This document shows, in pieces, positions 1-9,034 of a stretch of DNA of 18,636 nucleotides. The notes beneath the pieces are model-generated. The model saw only the letters and a program-made list of their open reading frames with translations. It had not been told where the DNA came from and ran no database searches. This DNA is from Saprospiraceae bacterium (lineage in GTDB: Bacteria; Bacteroidota; Bacteroidia; Chitinophagales; Saprospiraceae). The position numbers were made by a program, and so were the translations under genes. Each line of letters starts with the position of its first letter. Position 1 is the first letter of the stretch. The stretch is from NCBI GenBank assembly GCA_016719855.1, contig JADJYH010000023.1, positions 1-18,636 on the forward strand. The letters run 5' to 3'.

Positions 1-99
1 CCTCTTCAGCTTATTGACCTTGTTAGCCCAAATCCTAAAAAATAATATTCCTGAAACTGTATTATCCATTCATTTTTCACCTGCTAAATCCTTTCTAAC

Positions 100-978
100 A
101 TGAACAGGAAGCACCCATTTTTCAGACTTTCGGCGAACCTGCTGTTTGCCACACTGATTACCTTTTTGTTTGCTGCAACGGCAAAGACGGGCAATAGAAT
201 CCGAACCGGTCGTGCGGATATACCTGAAACTTATGACATTGACGACTTTACCGGAGAGGTTACCCTGCGCACCGACTGTGAGGCACCGACATACATTGGG
301 GAATACGAAGGCATAGATGGCCTTTAACCATTGGGACGATATCTGCGAGACTTGGGATTGCGATGGCAACCGCCAGTCACCCGTCAACATCGTTCCACCA
401 CTTAACCGCACCCTTGCAAACTGCTCCAATTTTTTCGGAAAAACACCATACCAACATCGTGAACAACGGTGCCACCATCAGTACAATGATTGACCAAGAC
501 CCAAACGCAGGCAGCTTTATCTGGCTGAACGGACAGAAGTATTACTTGCTCCACCTTCACTTTCATGCAGCCTCCGTAACTAACGGTGAACGGAGAGCAT
601 TACCCCGTTGAAATCCACTTCGTACACCGCAACCCTACCACTGGACAGCTTGCAGTCGTGGGCGTGTTGGTGGAAGAGGGAGATGAGAATCCCTTCTTCG
701 AGACATCAGCGATAAGTGGCCACACCACGAGGGCAACTATACCACTCCCAGTACCACAATCCGAACGTGTTGATGCCGCAGGCTACAACAATTCAAGCAC
801 CGCACATTTTGGTGGTACGATGGCTCACTGACCACGCCCCCATGTTCGAAATCGTCAATTGGATGGTTTGGTCATCAACGATTGAGGCTTCACACGAGCA
901 ACTTGAGGAGATGGAAGCCATCTTGCACAACTACCGTCCGTATTGCCATTGGGTGCGAGGCTGGTAAAAGCGCAATAA
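100..978 (+). CDS. alpha-carbonic anhydrase, exported (frameshifted)
   Basis: Predicted periplasmic or secreted zinc enzyme that interconverts CO2 and bicarbonate. The N-terminus (ATG at 100) has basic residues and a hydrophobic stretch ending in FAATA, which reads as a signal peptide. Family landmarks appear in order across several frames: NHWDDICE and QSPVNI near 330-395, IVNNGATI near 455-480, the zinc-ligand strand LHLHFHAAS near 551-577, the Glu/His strand EIHFVHRN near 612-635, LAVVGVLVEEGDENP, and the active-site signature GSLTTPPCS near 817-845 followed by NWMVW and LHNYRP. All three expected zinc histidines and the TTPPC threonine are visible. At least five single-base frame changes are needed, near 327, 440, 585, 710 and 845. 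The last one gives RPVLPLGARLVKAQ and a stop at 976-978; without it the frame stops at 967. The domain order and length match bacterial alpha-class enzymes. Family call is very secure; exact ends less so. Confidence 0.9.
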
Positions 979-998
979 CCATATTGACCAGCAAAAGG

Positions 999-1026
999 AT
1001 TGGCGCCAATTTCTTTGATTGGCGCT
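999..1026. repeat. 12-bp perfect palindrome plus repeated half
   Basis: ATTGGCGCCAAT at 999-1010 is its own reverse complement. GATTGGCGC then recurs at 1018-1026. It lies between the carbonic anhydrase stop and the strong terminator hairpin, so it may be part of a compound 3' structure. Function is not known. Confidence 0.4.
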
Positions 1027-1041
1027 ACTTTCAAAGCAAAC

Positions 1042-1081
1042 TTCGACCCTGCCATTGGTTTTGGCAGGGTCGAATTATTTT
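1042..1081 (+). terminator. hairpin terminator after carbonic anhydrase
   Basis: A perfect 12-bp stem pairs TTCGACCCTGCC (1042-1053) with GGCAGGGTCGAA (1063-1074) around a 9-nt loop. A T-rich tail (TTATTTT) follows. This is the standard intrinsic terminator form and differs from the microrepeat hairpins found at the other gene boundaries here. Confidence 0.8.
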
Positions 1082-1145
1082 ATGGATTCGTGAAATCTTG
1101 CTGACAGTGTTTCAATTTGTTCCGAATCAACCTAGTTTTACCCGC

Positions 1146-1706
1146 ATGATAAACGACTACCTGCAAAGCACCCGAAAGCAGTTTGAATACTACAAACTGC
1201 TCGGCGAAAAGACCTTCGCCCAACTCACCGACGAGCAGCTTTTCTGGCAATACAACGCAGAGAGCAACAGCATCGCCACCATCGTCAAGCACCTCTGGGG
1301 CAACATGCTTTCCGCTGGACCGGACTTCCTCACCACCGACGGCGAAAGGATTGGCGGCAGCGGAGGCCGAATTCGAAAACGACCTGCAAAGTCGGGAGGA
1401 ACTCATGGCCAAATGGAACGAGGGCTGGGACTGCTTTTCCAAGCTTTGGATTCCGTGAACGAAAGCAATTTCAACACCATCATCTACATCCGAAACCAAG
1501 GGCACAGCACCAACGAGGCCATCAATCGGCAGTTCTAGCGCACTACCGTACCACATCGGGCAAATCGTGTTCATCGGCAAGATGATGAAGGATGCGACTG
1601 GGAACACTTTTCCATCCTTCCTCGTGGTGGTACGCAACAGTACAATGCGGCGAAATTCGAACCCAGCCAAGGGCCCTATTTCACGGAGGAGTTTCACGAG
1701 AGCGTG
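1146..1706 (+). CDS. DinB / DUF1572 family protein (frameshifted)
   Basis: Small four-helix-bundle protein of the DinB-like superfamily. The family is thought to bind a metal and often acts as a thiol-dependent transferase, but the substrate of this DUF1572 branch is not known. The start is the ATG at 1146, giving MINDYLQSTRKQFEYYKLLG. Landmarks are QLTDEQLFW, IATIVKHLWGNMLS (first metal-type His), TDFLTTDGE, ELMAKWNEGWDC, and the late HYPYHIGQIVFIGKMMKD segment with two further His. At least four frame changes are needed (near 1315, 1350, 1435 and 1540). The C-terminal PYFTEEFHES fits the family end. The true stop is probably a TGA in or next to the GTGAGAG repeats around 1704-1730; I chose the TGA at 1704-1706, but the exact end is uncertain. 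It converges on the patatin gene. Confidence 0.8.
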
Positions 1707-1787
1707 AGAAAAGAAGAGAGAGTGAGATGTGAGCCTTCACTTGTCCCTCATTCTCCACGCTCTCACCCGCTCACGTCTCTCACCCTC
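1699..1787. repeat. gene-boundary microrepeat hairpin (GTGAGAG type)
   Basis: The left arm (1699-1733) is a run of degenerate GAGNGTGA units. The right arm (1748-1787) is a run of the complementary TCACNCTC units. They flank a spacer of about 14 nt and fill the gap between two convergent genes. The right arm touches the stop codon of the minus-strand patatin gene (1788-1790). Read from either gene, a purine-rich array follows the stop and its pyrimidine complement comes next, so either transcript could fold into a long imperfect hairpin and terminate there. Confidence 0.7.
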
Positions 1788-3994
1788 TTAAAACCAATAC
1801 CCCAAATTAAAATAAACCGCCGCCCTCGTTCGATTGCCCGTAGGTCAATTCAATCGGCCCCAGCACCGTGTCAATGCCGTAGCCAAGGCCGAAGCTGCAG
1901 ATGGCACGTTTCCCTTTTTCAAACGCATTTTGGGTAGGCAGCGTTGCCTTGGTCAGGTATTGGTTTTTGAAAAACGACGTTGCCAGTACAGGCTGCCAAA
2001 TGCCAGCCTCGTGGCCGCCAATTCTCCCAAACTCAGCCCAATAAACGGCTTAAATTGTTGATGAGGTTCAGGTTGTTGCCGCCAATATAGTAGCGGTAGG
2101 GCGAGGCTACTTCGCCCAAAGGCCACCCACCGAGACGGACGCCCCGCCCGTCGCCCGTTCGCCCAACTCCTTGACAGCGAGGAAGTTGAGGTCGAGGTTG
2201 TAGCCAAATTTGCCCTTCGAATCTTCGTCGCCAGCGAACACCGCCGCCGGAAAAGTGACCCGCCCGAACAGCGAGGTCAACGTCCCATTTCGAGGAAAAT
2301 AACGTCGGTCACGGGTGTCTTTTTGAAAAAAGTGGCCGCCGTGAGGTACAGCCCTTTTTCATCGAAATAGGGCGCATCGGCAACGCTGCCCTGCACTTGG
2401 TCGGTGCTGAACTCGTAATATTTTATTTCAGTACTGATGCCGAATGCGTGGTCACTGCCAGCCATAAGTTGGACGTATGCCCTCGTTGGAGAAGTCAAGG
2501 AAGCTAAACACCAACCGGTCAATCTTACTGCCATCGGGGAGCAGGAGCGGATTGGGCAGGCGGAAGCGAACATTGTTGAAGTTCAGGCGGCTGTTCACCC
2601 CAAAATCAGGCAGTGCGCCACGGTCAACGTAGTAGTAAAAATTGTAGCGGAAGCGGTCACCGAGAATCAAATCCAGCGACGCGATGGAGTTTTCGATAAG
2701 GAGGTTTTGGAAAGTGGCGTTGAGCAAAACGCTGCTTCGGTATCTCGTTGTCGTAATGCAGCGCTGCCGGAATCGGCGGTCGTAGCCAGTCCTCGTGTGT
2801 GGATTCAGGTTCAGGCCGTAACGGTCATCTTCTGTTTTAAAGCATTGATAATCAATGAACTGGTAAGTACCAGCGCCATAAAGGTTGGTGATGCCAGTGT
2901 AAAAATCCTCTCTGAAAGCAGCCCCGGCAGTTCACCTGGGAAGTTGCGCAGAATGGCCTGAGCGGTTGATTTTTGGATTTTTTGGAACAAAGACGGTGTC
3001 AAATTTCCAGGGATTCACCGTGGCTTGCGGCAGGTGGCGGGTTGGTTGCGGGTGATTTTTTTTGCCGCTCCGCAATGGCCGTCAGCACCTCCCAAAGTTC
3101 CGTGCCGGACGCTCGCCCCGGTTCATCAGCGTGTCGGCCTGCCCGAAATCCGTCAGGCCGATGCCCACCACGTCGGGGCAGATGAGCACGTCGCAGTATT
3201 GCAGTTGCTCCTCCGAATTGGCGTTCATCTGGAACGACCCGATTTGGGTGAGGAATTTTTCGAGCGAATTGAGTTCGTTGCGGCCGAGCAGCCCCTTCCT
3301 CCACGTTCACGCCGATGACGAGGTCCATGCCCCGTTCCTTCACCTCCTTGGCGGGAAGTTGTTGACGATACCATCAGCCAGCAGTCGGTAGTTGATTTCG
3401 ACGGGTGCAATCAGGCCAGGAAGGCACCGCTAGCCCGCATGGACAAGGCCAGGTTTCGCGGTCGAGCATGACGCTCTCGCCCGTGCTCACGTCGGTGCCG
3501 GTGCAAAAAAACGGGATGGGCAATTTGGCTGAAATCGGTGACAAAACAGTCCCGCCGTTAGGCGGCTGAGGAGGTTGTAAACGAATTGGCCATCGGAATA
3601 GGCCAGCGGTAGGCCCACTTTGCCGTCTTTCACGGTGAGCGTGAAGGCGTATTTTTCGCCATTGAGTTTTTCAAAAATGGGCGTCACCTCCCTCGGAATC
3701 TCGTCTTCGAGCAAGGCGGCCATGTCGGTGCTTTTCAGGATGCTGTCCAGTTCCGCCGCCGACCAGCCGCTGGCGTGCAGCCCACCCACGATGGCCCATG
3801 CTCGCCCCACCGATGTAGTCAATGCGGATGCCCGCTTCTTCCAGGACCTTGAGCACGCCCACGTGGGCATAGCCCTTTGCACCGCCGCCACTCAGCACCA
3901 GGCCGACCCGGTAAGGATGCGGTTCTGCGTTTTGCGCCAGCGAAAAAAAACTGGAAAGCAGGCAAATGGCAATGGAGAGTGTTTTGATTTTCAT
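1788..3994 (-). CDS. patatin-like phospholipase with Omp85-type barrel (frameshifted)
   Basis: Large outer-membrane protein combining an N-terminal patatin lipase with a C-terminal BamA/Omp85-like barrel, the PlpD or type Vd secretion layout common in Bacteroidota. The start at 3994 gives a clear signal peptide (MKIKTLSIAICLLSSF, then FSLAQ). The patatin oxyanion loop SGGGAKGYAHVG follows, then the nucleophile motif GASMG (GxSxG) near 3800, and the second catalytic motif as LLADGIVNNFP near 3360-3390. A POTRA-like part leads into many beta strands, for example RFRYNFYYYVDRG, EIKYYEFSTDQVQG and YYIGGNNLNLINN. The C-terminus reads GPIELTYGQSN then AVYFNLGYWF with a terminal Phe, as expected for an outer-membrane barrel. 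About 2.2 kb, some 735 residues, is normal for the family. At least eight frame changes occur. It is divergent from the small membrane gene and convergent with the DinB gene. Confidence 0.87.
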
Positions 3995-4028
3995 GTTTGA
4001 TTTTTGGTGAAGCTTTGTGGCGGCTTCG

Positions 4029-4060
4029 CAAAAATAGGTCAAACGCAGGAACGAAACCAA
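4029..4060 (-). promoter_or_regulatory. Bacteroidota-type promoter for patatin gene
   Basis: On the minus strand TTG (4060-4058) is followed about 20-21 nt later by TATTTTTG (4036-4029). This fits the Bacteroidota primary-sigma pattern TTTG-N~19-TAnnTTTG. It sits 35 bp upstream of the patatin start codon. On the other strand a TACTTTTG at 4065-4072 could be the -7 of the divergent gene, but no -33 element is visible for it. Confidence 0.55.
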
Positions 4061-4091
4061 GTCGTACTTTTGCAAAAAAACAAAGACACCG

Positions 4092-4390
4092 ATGTTAAAA
4101 ATCCTCGCATTTCTCCTCATAGGCTTGTTTGTTGCCATGCTGTTTGTCAATGTCTATTTTCGGGCAAAAGTGCTCAAGACCTACAAGCGGCTGGTACAAA
4201 ACCGGGTGGAGTTCGGCGCTGCGCACCTGTTTAACCGAAAAAAAATGGAGGCGGAGGTGCTGCCAAAATACCCCACATGCGGCAGGACATCCTCGATTTT
4301 TCCAACCACATGCAGTATTCCATGAAGATGGCGTCGGTGCTCATTGCGCTGATTACGCTGTTCGGTGCGGTGCTGATGTACTTTCGGTAA
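4092..4390 (+). CDS. small two-helix membrane protein, unknown function
   Basis: About 98 residues, not assigned to a family. The start ATG at 4092 gives a hydrophobic N-terminal helix (ILAFLLIGLFVAMLFVNVYF). A charged middle segment rich in Lys, Arg and Glu follows (KVLKTYKRLVQNRVEF, NRKKMEAEVL). One frame change near 4265 joins PHMRQDILDFSNHMQYSMK to a second hydrophobic helix (ASVLIALITLFGAVLMYF) ending in Arg and TAA at 4388-4390. The arrangement suggests an inner-membrane hairpin with a cytoplasmic or periplasmic helical loop. It opens a plus-strand run that ends with the CDF transporter. The stop codon touches a microrepeat hairpin. Confidence 0.65.
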
Positions 4391-4470
4391 TTGCTGGTTG
4401 TTAAATTGTTGGATTGTTCCCGAATGCGACAGCTAACAATTCAGCGATTCACCAATTCAGCAATTCAACG
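4389..4470. repeat. gene-boundary microrepeat hairpin (ATTGCTGA 8-mers)
   Basis: The left arm (4389-4418) holds units close to ATTGCTGG and ATTGTTGG. The right arm (4434-4469), read as its complement, holds ATTGCTGA, ATTGGTGA, ATCGCTGA and ATTGTTAG in an 8-nt register. The loop is about 15 nt. The left arm starts inside the TAA of the upstream gene, and the right arm ends four bases before the ATG of the lipoprotein. Confidence 0.75.
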
Positions 4471-4473
4471 ATA

Positions 4474-5299
4474 ATGAAAATTTTAGCAATTTTCATGGCT
4501 GTCACTCTTTTCCTTTCCGGCTGCTTCGAAATCCGGGAGGAGGTGAACATGAAGGCCGACGGCAGCGGCGAGGTATCGTTCGTGGTGAACCTGAGCCAGA
4601 GCAAGGACAACGTGGCCAAGTACATGGCGATGGGGTCGGTGGAGGGTTACAAAGTGCCAAAAAAAGAAGAGGTCGAGGCTTCGCTGGCCAAAATCAAAAG
4701 CATGATGGGCGCTGTGCCGGGCATGTCCGCCGTGATGACGAAGAGCGACTGGTCGAACTACATTTTCACGGTCAGTGGGCGGTTTGCGCACGTGGAAGCA
4801 CTTAACAAGGCGATGGAACTGGTGGCGAAAGAATACGACAAAGGAGGGCAAGCACGCCGCTTCCGGCAAGTTGGGTTTTGGGTACAACAACGGCCAGTTC
4901 AGGCGGTTTTCGAGCTACCCGTCCAAGGCCAAGGAGTTTGGGGAACTGCCGTCCATGCAGCGCTACGTGCTGGAATCGGCGACGATAACCAGCATCTACC
5001 GCTTCGACCGGAGCATTCGAAAAGTGGGCCACCCGAAGGCGCAGGTATCGCCCAGCGGTAAGGCCGTCATGCTCACCTTGCCCATTTCCGAACTGATGAA
5101 AGGCACGGCGACGTTGTCGGATACGGTGACTTTTAATGGTAAAATGTTTGAATTGAAAATTGAGAATGGGCTGCCAAACCTTGCAACTCATTGCCTAAGC
5201 AGCCGTTTTGCTGTATGTTTGACGGAAACCAAACCTGACCCAATCACTATTTTAATTCCCAACGCTTTTCAAAATCCAACAATCAATGAAAATTCATAA
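4474..5299 (+). CDS. predicted lipoprotein, unknown function (one frameshift)
   Basis: The start ATG at 4474 gives MKILAIFMAVTLFLSGC, a lipoprotein signal with lipobox LSGC, so the mature protein is probably lipid-anchored at Cys17. The next residues (FEIREEVNMKADGSGEVSF) begin a beta-rich domain, with an amphipathic middle (EEVEASLAKIKSMMG). A frame change near 4845 links AMELVAKEYDK to GKLGFGYNNGQFRR and later QRYVLESATITSIYRFDR. The reading frame stays open to 5299. However, the conserved-looking part ends near GKMFELKIEN (about 5160-5170) and a promoter lies at 5191-5221, so the true stop is probably near 5165-5185 and was lost to an indel. The family resembles conserved Bacteroidota lipoproteins of unknown role. 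It sits directly upstream of the DUF4836 gene. Confidence 0.72.
5191..5221 (+). promoter_or_regulatory. Bacteroidota-type promoter for DUF4836 gene
   Basis: TTG (5191-5193), a 20-nt spacer, then TATGTTTG (5214-5221) match the TTTG / TAnnTTTG consensus. The DUF4836 start follows 65-93 nt downstream. If active, the DUF4836 gene is transcribed independently of the lipoprotein gene, and the apparent read-through of the lipoprotein frame into this region is an artefact. Confidence 0.5.
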
Positions 5300-7301
5300 A
5301 AAAGCTCACCAAAATGCAGCCTGCATTCCTTAAAAACACCTTGTTATGCTGCTTTTTTGTCGCTTGCAAGATTTTGCCGAAGGCCAAACCGCCCTGAAAT
5401 ACGTGCCATCCACTGCAGATGTGGTGATGACGGTCAACCTCCAGAACCTCGACAAAAAGGTGAACCTGGCCCAGCTCCAGCAATACGATTTTTACCAGGC
5501 GATGCTCAAGGAAATGAACAAAACGCCTGGGCTGGAAAACGATACGAGCAAGCAGGAGTACTTGGGCAAACTCCTCACCGACCCTGTCAGTCTTGGCTTT
5601 GATACCAAGGAGCCTTTTTATTTTTCGTGGAAAAAGTTGGGTTCGATACCTACCTGACTTTCGTGCAGAAAATGGGCGACAAGGTGCGCTACGAGTCTGC
5701 CGTTCAAGTCCTGAAAAAGGAAGAATACCTACCAAACTTGACCGAACAGGAAGCCCATAAAATATGGCAGAAAGGCGACGAGCTTTTTGCCTGGAACGAG
5801 GAGGTCGTTATCAACGTCATCCGGCAGGCAGGCATCAACCCCGACGTCAACAACTGGGACTACGGCGATGCAGGAGGCTGGGAAGACCCTGTTTTGCTCG
5901 ACTCCGCTGATGTGGAGGAAGGCACTGATTGGGAGGAAACTATTGAACAGGACACGCCAATCATCGAGCAGGAGGAAGTGGTGGAGGAGGTCACGCCCAT
6001 GCCGGAAGCCGACACACTTCAGTACGAGGAATACGATGAATTTGATTTCGATGGTCTCGAATGGGCGTTAACACCAGACACCGCTGCGTATGCGTGGGCA
6101 ATGAAGGTGCTGAACAAGGATTTTTTGCAGCCCATCACCCGCAACGACCGCTACGCAATGGCCAAGGGCAAAACGGACGACGTGCATTTTTGGATTGACT
6201 ACGGCTTTTTTACCGAAAGCATTCCAAAGTCGGAGTCTGGGTAGCCTATCCACCCACGGCCATTTACCCCCAAATGGCTTTGCCCAAGCAATGGGTGGCA
6301 TGATGGACGTGTTCTACGGCGACACCTACCTCTCGATGGGCCTCAACTTCGAGAACGGGCGCATGGCCATCCGCAGCCAGATGTTTTTCAACGATGACAT
6401 GAAAAAGTTTTACAGCCGGGCGCTGGATACGAAGTTCAACAAAAAATTCCTGCGCTACGTGAAGGGCGGCGACGAGATGTTCGGCTATTTTTACCTCAAC
6501 TACAATATCAAAAACACCATCGAGGAGAGCAAAGCCCTGCTCTACAAGATGTTCGCTGCCACGCCGCAGTACGGCGAAATGGCTGCCGACATGATGAAAA
6601 TACTGGGCATTTTCATTGACGAGGACGCCGTTGGCAACCTGCTCAAAGGCGACCTGATGCTGGCCGTCTCTGGCATCCAGACCGTGGCGGTGACCTCCCA
6701 GACCTACGACTACGACGCGGATTTCAACTTCACCACAAAGGACACCACCATGATGAAGGAGATGCCCATTTTCACCGCCCTCGCCTCCTACGGCGGTGGC
6801 AAGGACATCCAAAAATTCATTGACCTCGGCCTGCACAGCAAGGTGCTGACCCAAGAGGGCAGCTTCTACCGGATGGCGCTGCCGGGCATGGACGGCATGG
6901 AGTTTTTTCTGGCAAAGCACGACGGACTGCTCATTTTTACCAACAACGCCTACCTCATGCGCCAGAACTTGGAGAACGGCTTCGCCAAAAAACTGCGTTT
7001 GCCGAAGAACCACAAAAAACGCCTGTGCGAGAATGCCTCGGTGGTTTATTGGAACATCCCCAACACCCTCCGGGCAGCAGCGGGCAGCCAGTCAGACAGC
7101 AACATCGGCATGATGGGCTACCTGAACAACATCGGCAAGGAATTTAACAGCATGGAAATGACTTCTTCGAAAAAAGTGGGCAATTCGGTGGACAGCGAAA
7201 TGTTCCTCAACATGACCAACAAAGACACCAATGCGCTCCAGCAGTTTTTCAACTTCGTGAACGACATTTATCTGGAGGTGATTGGAGGGGCGAAGATTTG
7301 A
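5286..7301 (+). CDS. DUF4836-family exported protein (frameshifted)
   Basis: Exported Bacteroidota-specific protein of unknown function, about 660 residues. The N-terminus is a signal peptide or lipoprotein signal: from ATG 5286 (one missing A) or ATG 5314 the sequence reads MQPAFLKNTLLCCFFVAC. The domain then opens with ALKYVPSTADVVMTVNLQNL, typical of DUF4836, followed by DPVSLGFDTKEPFYFF and KVGFDTYLTFVQKMGDK. A strongly acidic linker occupies 5855-6055. The C-terminal half begins at MDVFYGDTYLSMGLNF and keeps one frame to the TGA at 7299-7301 (FFNFVNDIYLEVIGGAKI). Frame changes fall near 5365, 5625 and 6230. The family pattern suggests a large surface or periplasmic beta-rich protein. Family call is fairly secure; start is uncertain by about 28 bp. 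Confidence 0.8.
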
Positions 7302-7374
7302 GGAGAATGGAGAATGGAGAATTGAAAATTGAGAATTACTCCTCACCTTCATTCTCCATTCTCCATTTTCAATT
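7302..7374. repeat. gene-boundary microrepeat hairpin (GGAGAAT 7-mers)
   Basis: The left arm is five units in perfect 7-nt register: GGAGAAT three times (7302-7322), then TGAAAAT and TGAGAAT (7323-7336). After a 14-nt loop the right arm is ATTCTCC twice and ATTTTCA (7351-7371), the exact complements of three of those units. It starts at the DUF4836 stop codon and ends six bases before the AlkD-like start codon. This is the clearest example of the class in the window. Confidence 0.88.
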
Positions 7375-7380
7375 AAAAAG

Positions 7381-8048
7381 ATGCAGTACCTCCAACACGT
7401 TCAATCCATTTTTCTGGAAAAAGGCGATCCCGAAACGGCCCAAGGCCAGATGCGGTACATGCGCAACCAGTTCGAGTTCTACGGCCTGAAGGCAGGGCGC
7501 TGGATGGAGCTTTCCAAGGAAATTTTTAAGGAAAAAGGCATCCTGGAAGGCGAGGAACTGAAGGCACTGGTCCGGTTTTGTTTCGAAGACGTTCATCGGG
7601 AACTGCACTACTTCGCCCTCGAAATGGTGCAAAAAACACTGAAAAAACAGCCCGCCGAATTCATTGACTTCCTTGAAGAACTCATCATTACCAAAAGTTG
7701 GTGGGACACGGTGGACTGGCTGGCCAAGCTCGTGGGCATCCATTTCAAAAGCACCCGCAGCTCATTGTGCCAACAACTGAGCGGTGGATGGCCTCCCGCA
7801 ATTTCTGGTTGCAGCGCGTCTGCCTCATCTTCCAACTGACTTATCGCGACAAAACGGATTTCGATTTGATGAAAAAATACATCCTCCAATTGGCAAGTTC
7901 GAAGGAGTTTTTCCTGCAAAAAGGGGCTGGTTGGGCATTGCGCCAGCACTCCCGCACCGACCCGCAAGGCGTCACCGATTTTGTCCAAGAAAACCCCCAA
8001 CTCGCACCGCTTACCAAACGGGAAGCACTGCGGCTAATTGAAAATTAA
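7381..8048 (+). CDS. AlkD-like DNA alkylation repair protein (one frameshift)
   Basis: HEAT-repeat DNA glycosylase of the AlkC/AlkD family, which removes alkylated bases without flipping them out of the helix. The start ATG at 7381 gives MQYLQHVQSIFLEKGDPE. The helical repeats carry KALVRFCFEDVHRELHYFAL. The AlkD active-site motif appears as KSWWDTVDWLAKLVG, with the Trp and Asp that contact the lesion, and the second Trp site as FFLQKGAGWALRQHSR. A single frame change near 7745 joins VGIHFK to HPQLIVPTTERWMASRNFWLQR. The stop TAA is at 8046-8048. About 222 residues is normal for the family. It lies between two microrepeat hairpins in the plus-strand run. Confidence is high because both catalytic motifs are intact. 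Confidence 0.9.
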
Positions 8049-8049
8049 G

Positions 8050-8101
8050 TTATTGGGTTATTGAGATATTTCAATAGCCCAATACCTAATAGCTCAATAA
8101 C
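8050..8101. repeat. gene-boundary microrepeat hairpin (TTATTGRG 8-mers)
   Basis: The left arm has TTATTGGG (8050-8057) and TTATTGAG (8058-8065). The right arm (8072-8101), read as its complement, has TTATTGAG, CTATTAGG, TATTGGG and CTATTG. It starts one base after the AlkD stop and ends 12 bases before the CDF start. It uses the same unit as the aroE-rpiB gap at 9335-9426. Confidence 0.72.
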
Positions 8102-8113
8102 AAATCAAAGACC

Positions 8114-9034
8114 ATGACCGCATCCAAAGAAAACCTCAATGTCCAGAAGCTCGTGGTGGGTGTTGGTCTGGTGCTTTTCGTCATTAAAATTGTGGCTTGG
8201 TACATCACGTCTTCCGTCGCCATCCTCACCGATGCGCTGGAGAGCACGGTGAACGTGGTGGCCAGTTTCATCGGCCTTTACAGCCTGATTTTGTCGGCAA
8301 AACCACGGGACACGGAACACCCCTACGGTCACGGCAAGGTCGAGTTTATCTCGGCAGGCATTGAGGCGCATTGATTGCGGTCGCTGGATTGGTCATCATC
8401 TACGAGGCCATCAACAACCTCCAGCACCCGCATGAAATCGGCAGTTTGGATTTTGGCATCCTGCTCGTGGCGGTAGCGGCGGCAGTCAATTTTGGGGTGG
8501 GCTTCCTTGCTGTTAAACGTGGGAGGAAAAACAACTCGCTCGCCCTCATCGCCAGCGGCACTCACCTGAAATCGGATACTTACTACTCCATCGGCATCAT
8601 TGCCGGGCTGGTGCTGATGCGCTTCACTGGCTGGGCTTGGGTGGACAGCGTGGTGGCACTGATTTTTGCGTTCGTTATCATTTTCACGGGCCTGAAAATC
8701 GTGCGAAGCTCCATCGCTGGCATCATGGACGAGGTGGACGAGGAGTTGCTGAAAAATTGTGGCCACCCTCAACGAACACCGGGAGGAGAACTGGGTGGAC
8801 GTCCACAACCTCCGCATCATCAAGTACGGCAGCGTGCTGCACCTGGATTTCCATTTCACGGTGCCCTGGTACCTGAATGTTCACCAAGCCCATGTCGAAG
8901 TGGACAAAGTTGATCGATTGGTCAAGGAAAAATTTGGCGAAAGCGTGGAGATGTTCGTACACACGGATGGCTGCCTCGATTTTTCCTGCCAGATTTGCTC
9001 CAAGCAGGATTGCCCGGAGCGGAAGGCCGCATTT
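8114..9034 (+). CDS. cation diffusion facilitator transporter (frameshifted, 3' end lost)
   Basis: Inner-membrane CDF antiporter that exports a divalent metal such as zinc, cobalt, iron or manganese in exchange for protons; the metal cannot be told from sequence. The start ATG is at 8114. Transmembrane segments include VVGVGLVLFVIKIVAWYI and ALIAVAGLVIIYEAI. The metal-site motifs are ILTDALEST (TM2) and SGTHLKSDTYYS (TM5), and the family loop HPYGHGKVEF is present. The cytoplasmic domain continues as WVDVHNLRIIKYGSVLHLDFH and FGESVEMFVHTDGC. A cysteine-rich tail CQICSKQDCPERKAAF ends at 9034. Frame changes are near 8372 and 8755. The recognisable protein stops at the same place where rpiB, on the other strand, loses its own C-terminus. 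Beyond that the frame runs antisense through rpiB to 9211. Confidence 0.88.

Noticed and set aside
1..45. Open frame ending in TAA (PLQLIDLVSPNPKK) as the tail of an upstream gene
   Set aside because: Only 14 codons are visible and an open frame this short is expected by chance; nothing identifies it.
2437..2961. Plus-strand open frame of 174 codons
   Set aside because: Antisense to the Omp85 barrel part of the patatin gene, which shows typical barrel strands on the minus strand.
6264..7013. Long minus-strand open frame of 249 codons
   Set aside because: It is antisense to the well-supported DUF4836 coding region, and its composition (many His, Val, Glu) is that of a complement frame.
8329..8859. 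Minus-strand open frame of 176 codons
   Set aside because: Antisense to the CDF transporter with its intact metal-site motifs.
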